From DASXRU01 sp039933315 (lineage in GTDB: Bacteria; Acidobacteriota; Blastocatellia; Pyrinomonadales; Pyrinomonadaceae): a DNA stretch of 10,946 nucleotides. Both the position numbers and the translations under genes were made by a program. Shown in pieces: positions 1 through 5,577 of the stretch. Every line of letters begins with the position of its first letter. Position 1 is the first letter of the stretch. The stretch is taken from NCBI GenBank assembly GCA_039933315.1, contig JBDTOI010000134.1:1-10946 (forward strand), written 5' to 3'. The notes below the pieces were generated by a model. It was not told the origin of the DNA. It searched no databases and saw only the letters and a list, made by a program, of their open reading frames with translations.

Positions 1-899
1 GAATTGATTTTCATATCGACACTCGCAAAACGCTGCGAAGAAATGTCGAGTGGGCTGGTATAGCGAAGCAGTTCTTCAACCGCGGAGTCGATCAGATTGG
101 GATCCTGCACCAAACGCTCACGCTGCTCGGGATGCCGCAGCAGTGCTTCAGCGCCATTGCCGATAAGATTGACTGTAGTCTCGTAACCGGCGATCAGTAG
201 CAACATGATCGTGGCCACCAGTTCCTTTTCGCTGAGTTTGTCGCCTGCTTCCTCAGCCTGGGCCAATGCGGTGATCAGATCCTCACGCGGCTCGCGCTTG
301 CGCTCAGCTATCAACTGGCGAATGCGCCGCACCAGAGATCTCTGATCAGGCAGGGCCCGCAAGGCTCCCAAAAGAGTAATCGCGGAAAGGCTGCTTCGTG
401 CCAGGTTGTGCAAGCGATTACGATCTTCGACTGGAATGCCAAGCAACTCCGAAATGATTATGAGCGGCAAGGGGAGGGCGTAACCACTCATAAGGTCCAT
501 GCGACCGGATGCAGCCAGATCGTCGAGCAGTTCATCGCAGATACCCTGGATCCGCTCTCGCATTCGGGCACTCATCTGCGGGGTAAAGGCCTTGTGCACG
601 AGGTTGCGCAGGCGAGTGTGATCGGCCCCATCCTGGTTGAGCATGTGTCCAATGGTCGCACCGGACAAGCGATGCAGCCACTTAGTTCTGGGGCGCCAAT
701 CCTTCAGCAAGCGCGCATCCTTCAGCACCATGAAGGCATCGTCGTAGCGGGAAACCAGCCAGGCGGGTTGGTTAAATATCTTAGTCCGGCAAACCGGGTT
801 TTCCGCGCGTAAGCGCGCATAAAAGGGATAGGGATTAGCCTTAAATTCCGGCCTGGCAAGCTCAGTTACTTTGAGTTGATCCATCTGAATAGCTGCCAT
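1..899 (-). CDS. Cytochrome P450, C-terminal part missing at the window edge
   Basis: A haem monooxygenase; the substrate cannot be told. Reading the minus strand from ATG at 899 gives 299 uninterrupted residues that run off the left edge. Visible P450 landmarks are the C-helix H94-T-R-L-R98 (haem-propionate contacts), the I-helix oxygen-activation motif A237-G-Y-E-T-T242, and the K-helix E276-L-L-R279 (ExxR). The haem-ligand cysteine loop would lie beyond position 1. There is no N-terminal membrane anchor, so this is a soluble bacterial class P450 (CYP107-like in general look), needing a ferredoxin and reductase that are not in the window. A second in-frame ATG at 884 is a possible start; neither ATG has a strong Shine-Dalgarno sequence. 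It lies 52 bp downstream of the small membrane protein gene and is probably co-transcribed with it. Family identification is confident; subfamily is not. Confidence 0.93.
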   Translation of the reverse strand, partial: MAAIQMDQLKVTELARPEFKANPYPFYARLRAENPVCRTKIFNQPAWLVSRYDDAFMVLKDARLLKDWRPRTKWLHRLSGATIGHMLNQDGADHTRLRNLVHKAFTPQMSARMRERIQGICDELLDDLAASGRMDLMSGYALPLPLIIISELLGIPVEDRNRLHNLARSSLSAITLLGALRALPDQRSLVRRIRQLIAERKREPREDLITALAQAEEAGDKLSEKELVATIMLLLIAGYETTVNLIGNGAEALLRHPEQRERLVQDPNLIDSAVEELLRYTSPLDISSQRFASVDMKIN

Positions 900-951
900 C
901 TGGACGGGGCGGATAAGTATCGGATCAAAACCCCGGCGCCCCACTCTGCGA

Positions 952-1323
952 TCAGGCGTTAGTAGCTCGTCGATTAAGAACGAGCATAGCCAGAAAAATG
1001 CCAACAGGAACACTGTTAAGCAATCCGCTCAGCAAGGGCCTCCGCCCGGCGAGGTAATCGAACCAATGTATGCCTGCCATTAGGAGGGCGAATAGAGTTA
1101 GAAAAGCATGGACGATTCGACGTCGATCGAAATTGAAAATGCACCAGAAGGACATGAGTCCCAGGAAGATTGTGGCGGCGCCTTGTTCTCGCAGGAGATG
1201 GGCCATGTTGCTCGCCTCGGTCGCTTCCGGCTCAATGGCGCCCGGTGCAATAAGCGCACCCAGCCCGATAGAGATGGCCACGGCGCCAAATATTGCGTAC
1301 ACGACAACACTGGCCTTTTTCAT
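952..1323 (-). CDS. Small four-helix integral membrane protein of unknown function
   Basis: Function not recognised. From ATG at 1323 it is 123 residues with four predicted membrane helices at about 5-27, 49-65, 70-88 and 97-116, separated by short charged loops (D66-R-R-R69 and R94-R95), and it has a basic tail. The overall pattern, with G/A-rich helices and a conserved-looking LREQGAA segment at the start of helix 2, resembles DUF4345-type small membrane proteins, but this is only a resemblance. The start at 1323 is preferred over an upstream TTG at 1365 because AAGGGA sits 6 nt before it and because the hydrophobic region then begins right after Met-Lys-Lys. The gene is followed 52 bp later by the P450 on the same strand, so the two may form a small operon driven from the divergent intergenic region. 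Confidence 0.7.
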   Translation of the reverse strand: MKKASVVVYAIFGAVAISIGLGALIAPGAIEPEATEASNMAHLLREQGAATIFLGLMSFWCIFNFDRRRIVHAFLTLFALLMAGIHWFDYLAGRRPLLSGLLNSVPVGIFLAMLVLNRRATNA

Positions 1324-1392
1324 TTCCCGTCCCTTTCGTTCGAGGCAATCCTTCTCAAACCACAAGTACCGGACGTAACTATCTCGCGGAGA

Positions 1393-1401
1393 ATTGTATC
1401 A
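1393..1401 (-). promoter_or_regulatory. Candidate extended -10 promoter for the membrane-protein/P450 pair
   Basis: On the minus strand the sequence reads TGATACAAT, which is an extended -10 (TGn followed by TACAAT), about 70 nt upstream of the ATG at 1323. No convincing -35 hexamer is seen at the normal spacing, as can be the case for extended -10 promoters. Motif match only. Confidence 0.35.
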
Positions 1402-1566
1402 CCCACTCTGAACGAAGCGATCTGAAACTGTAATGGCGGCTCACAGTAACTTTCGGCAGCCACTTTCGAATCGAGCCAGTTCGCAGGTTGCTTTCGCCGG
1501 ATCTGCAAACGGTAGAGTGTGCTGGTCGGGGGTGACCCTTCTGGGCCAAGTCCCTTCGATTCTGTG

Positions 1567-1575
1567 TGTTATACT
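1567..1575 (+). promoter_or_regulatory. Candidate extended -10 promoter for RNase J
   Basis: The plus strand reads TGTTATACT: a TGn extension followed by TATACT, one base from the TATAAT consensus. Transcription would begin near 1582 and give a leader of about 77 nt before the GTG start at 1659. No good -35 box is visible. Confidence 0.5.
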
Positions 1576-1623
1576 CCTCTGCTTAATGATGTTCGGTGTT
1601 TTGCGATACAGGTAGGCAAGGAG

Positions 1624-1646
1624 CCCCGGCTGTCTTCGCAGCGGGG
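1624..1646 (+). promoter_or_regulatory. Leader hairpin overlapping the RNase J Shine-Dalgarno sequence
   Basis: CCCC (1624-1627) pairs with GGGG (1643-1646), and GCTG (1629-1632) pairs with CAGC (1639-1642), with one bulged G and a six-base loop. The GGGG arm is the first part of the ribosome-binding sequence GGGGAG (1643-1648) for the start at 1659. Folding would therefore compete with ribosome entry. The pairing is seen directly; a regulatory role is inferred. Confidence 0.45.
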
Positions 1647-1658
1647 AGAGTAACAAAA

Positions 1659-3320
1659 GTGAGTAGTATGCTGGAGATCATACCCCTCGGCGGTATCGGC
1701 GAGTTTGGGATGAATTGCACGCTTATGCGCTGTGGCGACGAGATGATCGTCATCGATGCGGGCATGGGATTCCCCGAGGAGAGTGTTTACGGCGTCGATA
1801 TCTGCATTCCCGATTTCGATATCCTGGAAGAGTATCGCGATAACATCACCGCCATCATCCTCACGCACGGTCACGAGGACCACCTGGGGGCCCTGCCTTT
1901 CATTCTGAAGAAGTTCAACGTCCCAGTTTACTGTTCCCACTTCACAGCCGGCTTAGCTGAAAGCAAGTTGGAAGAGCATGACTTGACGGGCGATACCCTA
2001 ATCCACCGTGTGGAGCCCCGTGACGTGGTTACGATCGGGGTATTCACTATCGAGTTCATACGTGTGTCACATTCCCTGGTAGATTGTTTTTGCCTCGCAA
2101 TTAAGACGCCGGTGGGCACTATCGTTCATACGGGCGACTACAAAGTTGACGAGACACCGGTAATCGGCGAGCCAATCGATCTGCGGACATTGCGACGCTA
2201 CGGTCAGGAAGGGGTGCTCGCGCTTCTGTCCGACTCTACCAATGCCACGGTCCCGGGTCGCACTCCCTCCGAACGCGCGGTAATTCCCGCGTTCCAGGAG
2301 ATTTTTGGCGAGGCTACGGCCCGCATTATCGTTGCCGCTTTTGCGTCTTCCATTCACCGGCTGCAAATTGTTCTGGACACCGCACAGCAGTTTAACCGCA
2401 AAGTTTGTGTGCTTGGGCGCTCGATGCAGAAGAACGTGGAAGTGGCCGACCGCCTGGGCTATCTGGACATTGCCGATGGCTTGCTGGTTTCGTTGAACGA
2501 GGCCAAGACTCTGCCTGATCACGAGATAGTTTTCCTGGTTACCGGATCGCAGGCCGAACCGCGCGCGGCGCTTTCGCAAATGGCGACGCAGACCTACAAA
2601 GGACTGACGATTGAGGAGAGTGACACTGTCGTTCTTTCGGCCCGCATCATTCCCGGTAACGAACGTGCCATCTCGAGACTCATAGGGTTCATTTACAAAC
2701 GCGGCGCGAACATCATCGAGGAGAAACGACGGCTGGTGCACGTTAGCGGCCACGCTTCACAGGAAGACATACGCATCATGACGGAAGCCGTGCGGCCAAA
2801 GTTCGTGGTGCCTATCCATGGCGAGTACCGCATGTTGTTTCGTCATAAGGAGTTTGTGAAGAACCATGTCGGTTATGCCGAAGAGAACATCATACTGATT
2901 GAAAACGGCGACGTACTGGAGCTGGATGCGGAGCACGCGGTCGTGACCGGCAACCGAAAGATCGGCCGCACGTTCATCGATGATTCCGGCTTCGAAGAGA
3001 TCGAGCGCGAGACAGTGCGCCAGCGCAAGCAAATGGCCTACGACGGCATCGTGACATTGATCGTTACCATGAACGGCGAGACCGGCGAGGTCGAAGCGCC
3101 TCCTGAAATTGTGGCGCGCGGAGTGCGCGGCTTTGATGGCACCAATGGCTTCCTCGCCAGCGCGCAGAAGGTAGTGAGTACGGCGCTGGAGAATGCTTCG
3201 AAGACCCAGTTACAGGATTCGAGTCTATTGAAGGAATATTTACGACTCGCGTTGAAGCGGTTCATACAGAAGCAAACCGGGGCACGCCCCGTAATTACGC
3301 CGGTAGTGGTTCAGATCTGA
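1659..3320 (+). CDS. rnj: Ribonuclease J (metallo-beta-lactamase / beta-CASP RNase)
   Basis: A 5'-to-3' exonuclease and endonuclease of mRNA turnover and rRNA maturation, cytoplasmic. It is 553 residues from GTG 1659, matching the roughly 555-residue norm. In order it shows the N-terminal PLGGIGEFGMN strand, the zinc motif H70-G-H72-E-D74-H75, H138 (VSHS), D160 (HTGD), then the beta-CASP part with VTGSQAEP and SGHASQED, and the last zinc histidine H387 in PIHGEYRM. The C-terminal domain ends in a basic helix and short tail. All catalytic residues are present. GTG 1659 is preferred because GGAG lies 10 nt upstream; ATG 1668 is equally good for conservation but is 19 nt from that site. A GTG at 1596 only adds an unconserved extension. 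It appears to be monocistronic or the head of the following genes, with its own promoter and a structured leader. Confidence 0.96.
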   Translation: MSSMLEIIPLGGIGEFGMNCTLMRCGDEMIVIDAGMGFPEESVYGVDICIPDFDILEEYRDNITAIILTHGHEDHLGALPFILKKFNVPVYCSHFTAGLAESKLEEHDLTGDTLIHRVEPRDVVTIGVFTIEFIRVSHSLVDCFCLAIKTPVGTIVHTGDYKVDETPVIGEPIDLRTLRRYGQEGVLALLSDSTNATVPGRTPSERAVIPAFQEIFGEATARIIVAAFASSIHRLQIVLDTAQQFNRKVCVLGRSMQKNVEVADRLGYLDIADGLLVSLNEAKTLPDHEIVFLVTGSQAEPRAALSQMATQTYKGLTIEESDTVVLSARIIPGNERAISRLIGFIYKRGANIIEEKRRLVHVSGHASQEDIRIMTEAVRPKFVVPIHGEYRMLFRHKEFVKNHVGYAEENIILIENGDVLELDAEHAVVTGNRKIGRTFIDDSGFEEIERETVRQRKQMAYDGIVTLIVTMNGETGEVEAPPEIVARGVRGFDGTNGFLASAQKVVSTALENASKTQLQDSSLLKEYLRLALKRFIQKQTGARPVITPVVVQI

Positions 3321-3338
3321 TTAAACCAGGCATCACGG

Positions 3339-3386
3339 ACACGGAAGGCGCGGAGTTCTGAGTTGCGTTCTCCGCGTCGTTCGTGT
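3339..3386. repeat. Imperfect palindrome between RNase J and the dehydrogenase gene
   Basis: The arms 3339-3355 and 3370-3386 pair over 17 positions with a single A-G mismatch (three G-U pairs if RNA), around a 14-nt loop. CGCGGAG/CTCCGCG at the base of the loop and ACACG/CGTGT at the outer end are exact. It begins 18 bp after the RNase J stop and ends 17 bp before the next start. There is no proper T-run after it, so it is not a textbook intrinsic terminator, although it may still attenuate transcription or protect the 3' end. The ACACGGA-type arm resembles dispersed intergenic palindromes, but copy number cannot be seen from one window. Confidence 0.55.
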
Positions 3387-3403
3387 GTTCCGGGATTCGT
3401 TTT

Positions 3404-4177
3404 ATGCCTTTTGATTGGTCTCACAAGGTTGTATTGATCACAGGGGCCTCGTCCGGGATCGGCCGCGGCCTCGCGCTCGCCCTCGCCCAACGCGGAGCGA
3501 AGATCGGTTTGGTTGCCCGCCGGACAGACGTACTCGATGAGACCGTTAGCGAGATTGAAAAAGAGAGCGGGCAGGCCTTAGCCCTGGCGGCCGACGTGCA
3601 GGATGCTGCGGCCATGAAACAGGCGGCCGAGCGACTGCGGAGCAAGTGGGGGGCAATCGATATACTGATCGCCAATGCCGGCACCGGCACCACCACCGAT
3701 GCAGTGGAGTTGGACGCCGGTGAAGTCGCGAGGATATTCGGCGTCAATGTCGTTGGCGCTGCCAGCAGCGTTCAGGCCGTGGTGCCGGATATGGTCAAAA
3801 GGGGAAGCGGCCACCTCGTCGCTATTTCCAGTCTTGCGGCCTATCGCGGCATACCCAAGTCGGCTTCATACGGAGCCAGCAAAGCGGCCCTGTCATTATT
3901 CTTTGAGAGTTTGCGACTGGATCTGAAGCCAATGGGCATCGATGTGACGATCATCCATCCTGGTTTCATCAAGACCCCGCTGACTGCGGGTCGCGAATCC
4001 CAGATGCCTTTCTTGATGGAACTTGACTACGCGGTGAAGAAGATCATTTATGCCATCGAAAGGAAGCGGAAGTCGTTCGCGTTCCCGTGGCAACTGGCCG
4101 GCATTGTGCGGCTGGGGATGGTAATGCCAACCGGCCTGTATGATCGCCTGGCGACCAGGAGGTCGTACCGGGAATAG
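3404..4177 (+). CDS. Short-chain dehydrogenase/reductase (SDR), NAD(P)-dependent
   Basis: A classical SDR oxidoreductase; the substrate is not identifiable. It is 257 residues, normal for the family. The Rossmann cofactor motif T13-G-A-S-S-G-I-G20 is followed by R39-R40 after strand 2, which favours NADP(H). D64-V is the usual adenine-contact position. N91-A-G93 and the catalytic tetrad N115, S143 (or S142), Y156 and K160 (YGASK) are all present, followed by the PGFIKTP loop. The C-terminal 40 residues are hydrophobic with a basic end, which could associate with membrane. ATG 3404 is chosen; a GTG at 3383 would put the start inside the palindrome and add seven unconserved residues. The Shine-Dalgarno sequence is weak (GGGA, 3392-3395). 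It ends 16 bp before uppP, so the two are likely co-transcribed; a lipid or cell-envelope substrate is possible but unproven. Confidence 0.9.
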   Translation: MPFDWSHKVVLITGASSGIGRGLALALAQRGAKIGLVARRTDVLDETVSEIEKESGQALALAADVQDAAAMKQAAERLRSKWGAIDILIANAGTGTTTDAVELDAGEVARIFGVNVVGAASSVQAVVPDMVKRGSGHLVAISSLAAYRGIPKSASYGASKAALSLFFESLRLDLKPMGIDVTIIHPGFIKTPLTAGRESQMPFLMELDYAVKKIIYAIERKRKSFAFPWQLAGIVRLGMVMPTGLYDRLATRRSYRE

Positions 4178-4193
4178 TTGCGGCGCGAGTAAC

Positions 4194-5144
4194 ATGACAC
4201 TTCTTCAAGCAATCATCCTTGGCATAGTTCAAGGTCTCACCGAGTTCATTCCCATTAGCTCGACCGCTCACCTTGTGCTGGCGGGGCGCGTAATGGATCT
4301 TCCACTTTCTCCGCAACAGACGACCGCTTCAATCGCTGTGATCCAGTTAGGTACTCTGTTGGCGGTGTTCATCTATTTCGCCCGCGACATTTGGAGCATT
4401 ACCCGGGCCTTTGTCGGTGATCATCTGGCCCTGTTGAGTGGTAGGAAGCGTGTCTTGCCCGGTGGCGCAACCTCGGTAGCGCTTTCGCGCGAGGCGTGGT
4501 TGGGCTGGCTCGTGATCATCGGCTCGATTCCGGTGGGTGTGGTAGGACTGCTTTTCAAGGAGGAAATTCGAGGAACCTTTACCAAAAGCCTTTGGGTCAT
4601 CGCGACGATGATGATTTTCGTTGGGCTGCTACTCGGGATTGCCGAGATGGTAGGAAAGAAAACGCGCGGCATGGACGACCTGGGCATCGGTGACGCGCTC
4701 GCCATCGGAGCCGCCCAGGCCCTTTCGCTGATTCCCGGTTCCAGCCGTTCAGGATCCACCATTATGGCTGGGCTGTTCGCCGGTGAAACGCGCGAGACAG
4801 CAGCTCGATTTTCCTTCCTCCTTTCAATGCCTGCGATTGCAGCGAGCGGTTTGCTCGAACTAAAGGAAGCACTTCATAGCCTGCCGCAGAGCAGTCTGGG
4901 AGCGTTGGCAGTAGCCACCGCGGTTTCCGCCATTGTCGGTTATGCTTCGATCTGGTTTCTGCTTCGTTTCCTGCGCACGCACACTACCGGGATCTTCATT
5001 GGCTATCGGCTGATTCTCGGCACGGTCATTTTGATTCTTCTGTTTAGCGGGCGAATCAGCCCTCAAAATGAGCCTCAGAGCGCGCCCGTGAATAATCCCA
5101 CAGTCTCAACCGGCCCAGCTTCGCCTGGATTTCAATCTAACTAA
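4194..5144 (+). CDS. uppP: Undecaprenyl-diphosphatase (bacitracin-resistance protein family)
   Basis: A multi-pass inner-membrane enzyme that dephosphorylates undecaprenyl diphosphate to undecaprenyl phosphate, recycling the lipid carrier for peptidoglycan and O-antigen synthesis. It is 316 residues. The first active-site motif is QGLTEFIPISSTAHL (residues 13-27, with E17 and H26). The second is P181-G-S-S-R-S-G187, with R185 as the essential arginine. About eight hydrophobic segments follow the family pattern. It is longer than the roughly 270-residue norm: there is a longer cytoplasmic loop around residues 75-100, and an added 29-residue tail (288-316) rich in Pro, Ser, Asn and Gln after the last membrane segment. 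ATG 4194 is chosen because MTLLQAIILGIVQG is the family N-terminus; its ribosome-binding site is poor, and coupling to the dehydrogenase gene 16 bp upstream may help. Confidence 0.96.
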   Translation: MTLLQAIILGIVQGLTEFIPISSTAHLVLAGRVMDLPLSPQQTTASIAVIQLGTLLAVFIYFARDIWSITRAFVGDHLALLSGRKRVLPGGATSVALSREAWLGWLVIIGSIPVGVVGLLFKEEIRGTFTKSLWVIATMMIFVGLLLGIAEMVGKKTRGMDDLGIGDALAIGAAQALSLIPGSSRSGSTIMAGLFAGETRETAARFSFLLSMPAIAASGLLELKEALHSLPQSSLGALAVATAVSAIVGYASIWFLLRFLRTHTTGIFIGYRLILGTVILILLFSGRISPQNEPQSAPVNNPTVSTGPASPGFQSN

Positions 5145-5184
5145 CAATAATCGCCAGGATTAGGTAAACTTGGGCCGCCCTTTT

Positions 5185-5231
5185 CCTCCTGCGACGAACT
5201 CCAAAGTTCGTCTCCCGAATCTTGAGGGAGG
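5185..5231 (+). promoter_or_regulatory. Structured leader able to hide the ribosome-binding site of the PilZ-like gene
   Basis: A perfect 8-bp hairpin is present: GACGAACT (5193-5200), loop CCAA, AGTTCGTC (5205-5212). Flanking it, CCTCC (5185-5189) is complementary to GGAGG (5227-5231), the Shine-Dalgarno core of the next gene. CTCCC (5212-5216) can instead pair with GGGAG (5226-5230) across a 9-nt loop. So two different upstream segments can mask the same ribosome-binding site. The hairpin could also act as the end of the uppP transcript, though no T-run follows. Complementarity is seen; regulation is inferred. Confidence 0.45.
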
Positions 5232-5243
5232 CCATCTAAATTG

Positions 5244-5567
5244 ATGACTGACAAAAACAAAGCGGAGGGCACGCCTTCGCAACGACCGCGCAGTCCGCGA
5301 GTGCCCGTGGATTTCTCGCTCGTCGTTGAGGGCCGGACTACTAAAGGCGATTCGTTTGAGATCAAAGCTGCGGCCGTAAAGATCAGCCGCGGCGGCGCTA
5401 CGCTCCTGCTCGACGCAGAGGTCGAGCGCGGGGCGCGTCTTTTCCTCACGCCACCGTTCGGACGCAAGCTGGAAGCGGAAGTCAATGGTATCTGGACTGA
5501 CGAGAACGATGGCAAGCAACGCGTAGGGATCAAGCTACTCGACGTGAACGGATGGTTTGCCGATTAA
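5244..5567 (+). CDS. Small PilZ-domain-like protein
   Basis: A 107-residue single-domain protein matching the PilZ fold in length and pattern: a basic N-terminal stretch R14-P-R16-S-P-R19, beta strands, the turn I47-S-R-G-G-A52, a second half with the PPFG turn, and a final VGIKLLDV strand. PilZ domains are cyclic-di-GMP receptors that act by contacting other proteins. Here the two ligand motifs are degenerate: the RxxxR spacing is off, and the Asp/Asn of (D/N)xSxxG is K46. Binding of cyclic-di-GMP is therefore doubtful. ATG 5244 lies 12 nt after GGGAGG (5226-5231); a TTG at 5241 is 9 nt away and is an alternative start. The stop codon overlaps the recJ ribosome-binding site, so the two are probably translated together. 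Confidence 0.8.
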   Translation: MTDKNKAEGTPSQRPRSPRVPVDFSLVVEGRTTKGDSFEIKAAAVKISRGGATLLLDAEVERGARLFLTPPFGRKLEAEVNGIWTDENDGKQRVGIKLLDVNGWFAD

Positions 5568-5577
5568 GGCGATTCAC

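Larger units (their letters stand above)
1324..1658. other. Divergent intergenic region between the membrane-protein gene and RNase J
   Basis: This 335-bp stretch contains no convincing gene. It holds a candidate promoter for each direction (1393-1401 minus, 1567-1575 plus) and the RNase J leader with a hairpin at 1624-1646. The middle part (about 1430-1560) shows only short recurrences of CTTTCG (at 1450, 1463 and 1491), with no regular spacing that would argue for an operator. A 60-codon open frame from ATG 1433 lacks a ribosome-binding site and overlaps the promoter, so it was not called. Confidence 0.6.

Noticed and set aside
408..812. A 134-codon open frame on the plus strand
   Set aside because: It lies opposite the P450, whose reading frame shows clear family motifs; the plus-strand translation has no recognisable domain.
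1449..1497. Repeated CTTTCG motifs in the divergent region as an operator array
   Set aside because: Only three short copies with unequal spacing (13 and 28 bp), expected by chance at this length.
1433..1615. A 60-codon plus-strand open frame with a hydrophobic C-terminal half
   Set aside because: No ribosome-binding site before ATG 1433, and it runs through the likely RNase J promoter. A small membrane peptide cannot be excluded but is not supported.
1596..1658. A longer RNase J start at GTG 1596
   Set aside because: The extra 21 residues are unlike the family N-terminus and the GTG has no Shine-Dalgarno sequence, while GTG 1659 and ATG 1668 fit the known start of the protein.
2067..2753. 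A 228-codon open frame on the minus strand
   Set aside because: It is the antisense shadow of RNase J; no known motif and no upstream ribosome-binding site.
5193..5212. The 8-bp hairpin as a simple intrinsic terminator of uppP
   Set aside because: No T-run follows it and the stem is not GC-rich; the complementarity of its flanks to the ribosome-binding site is the stronger signal.
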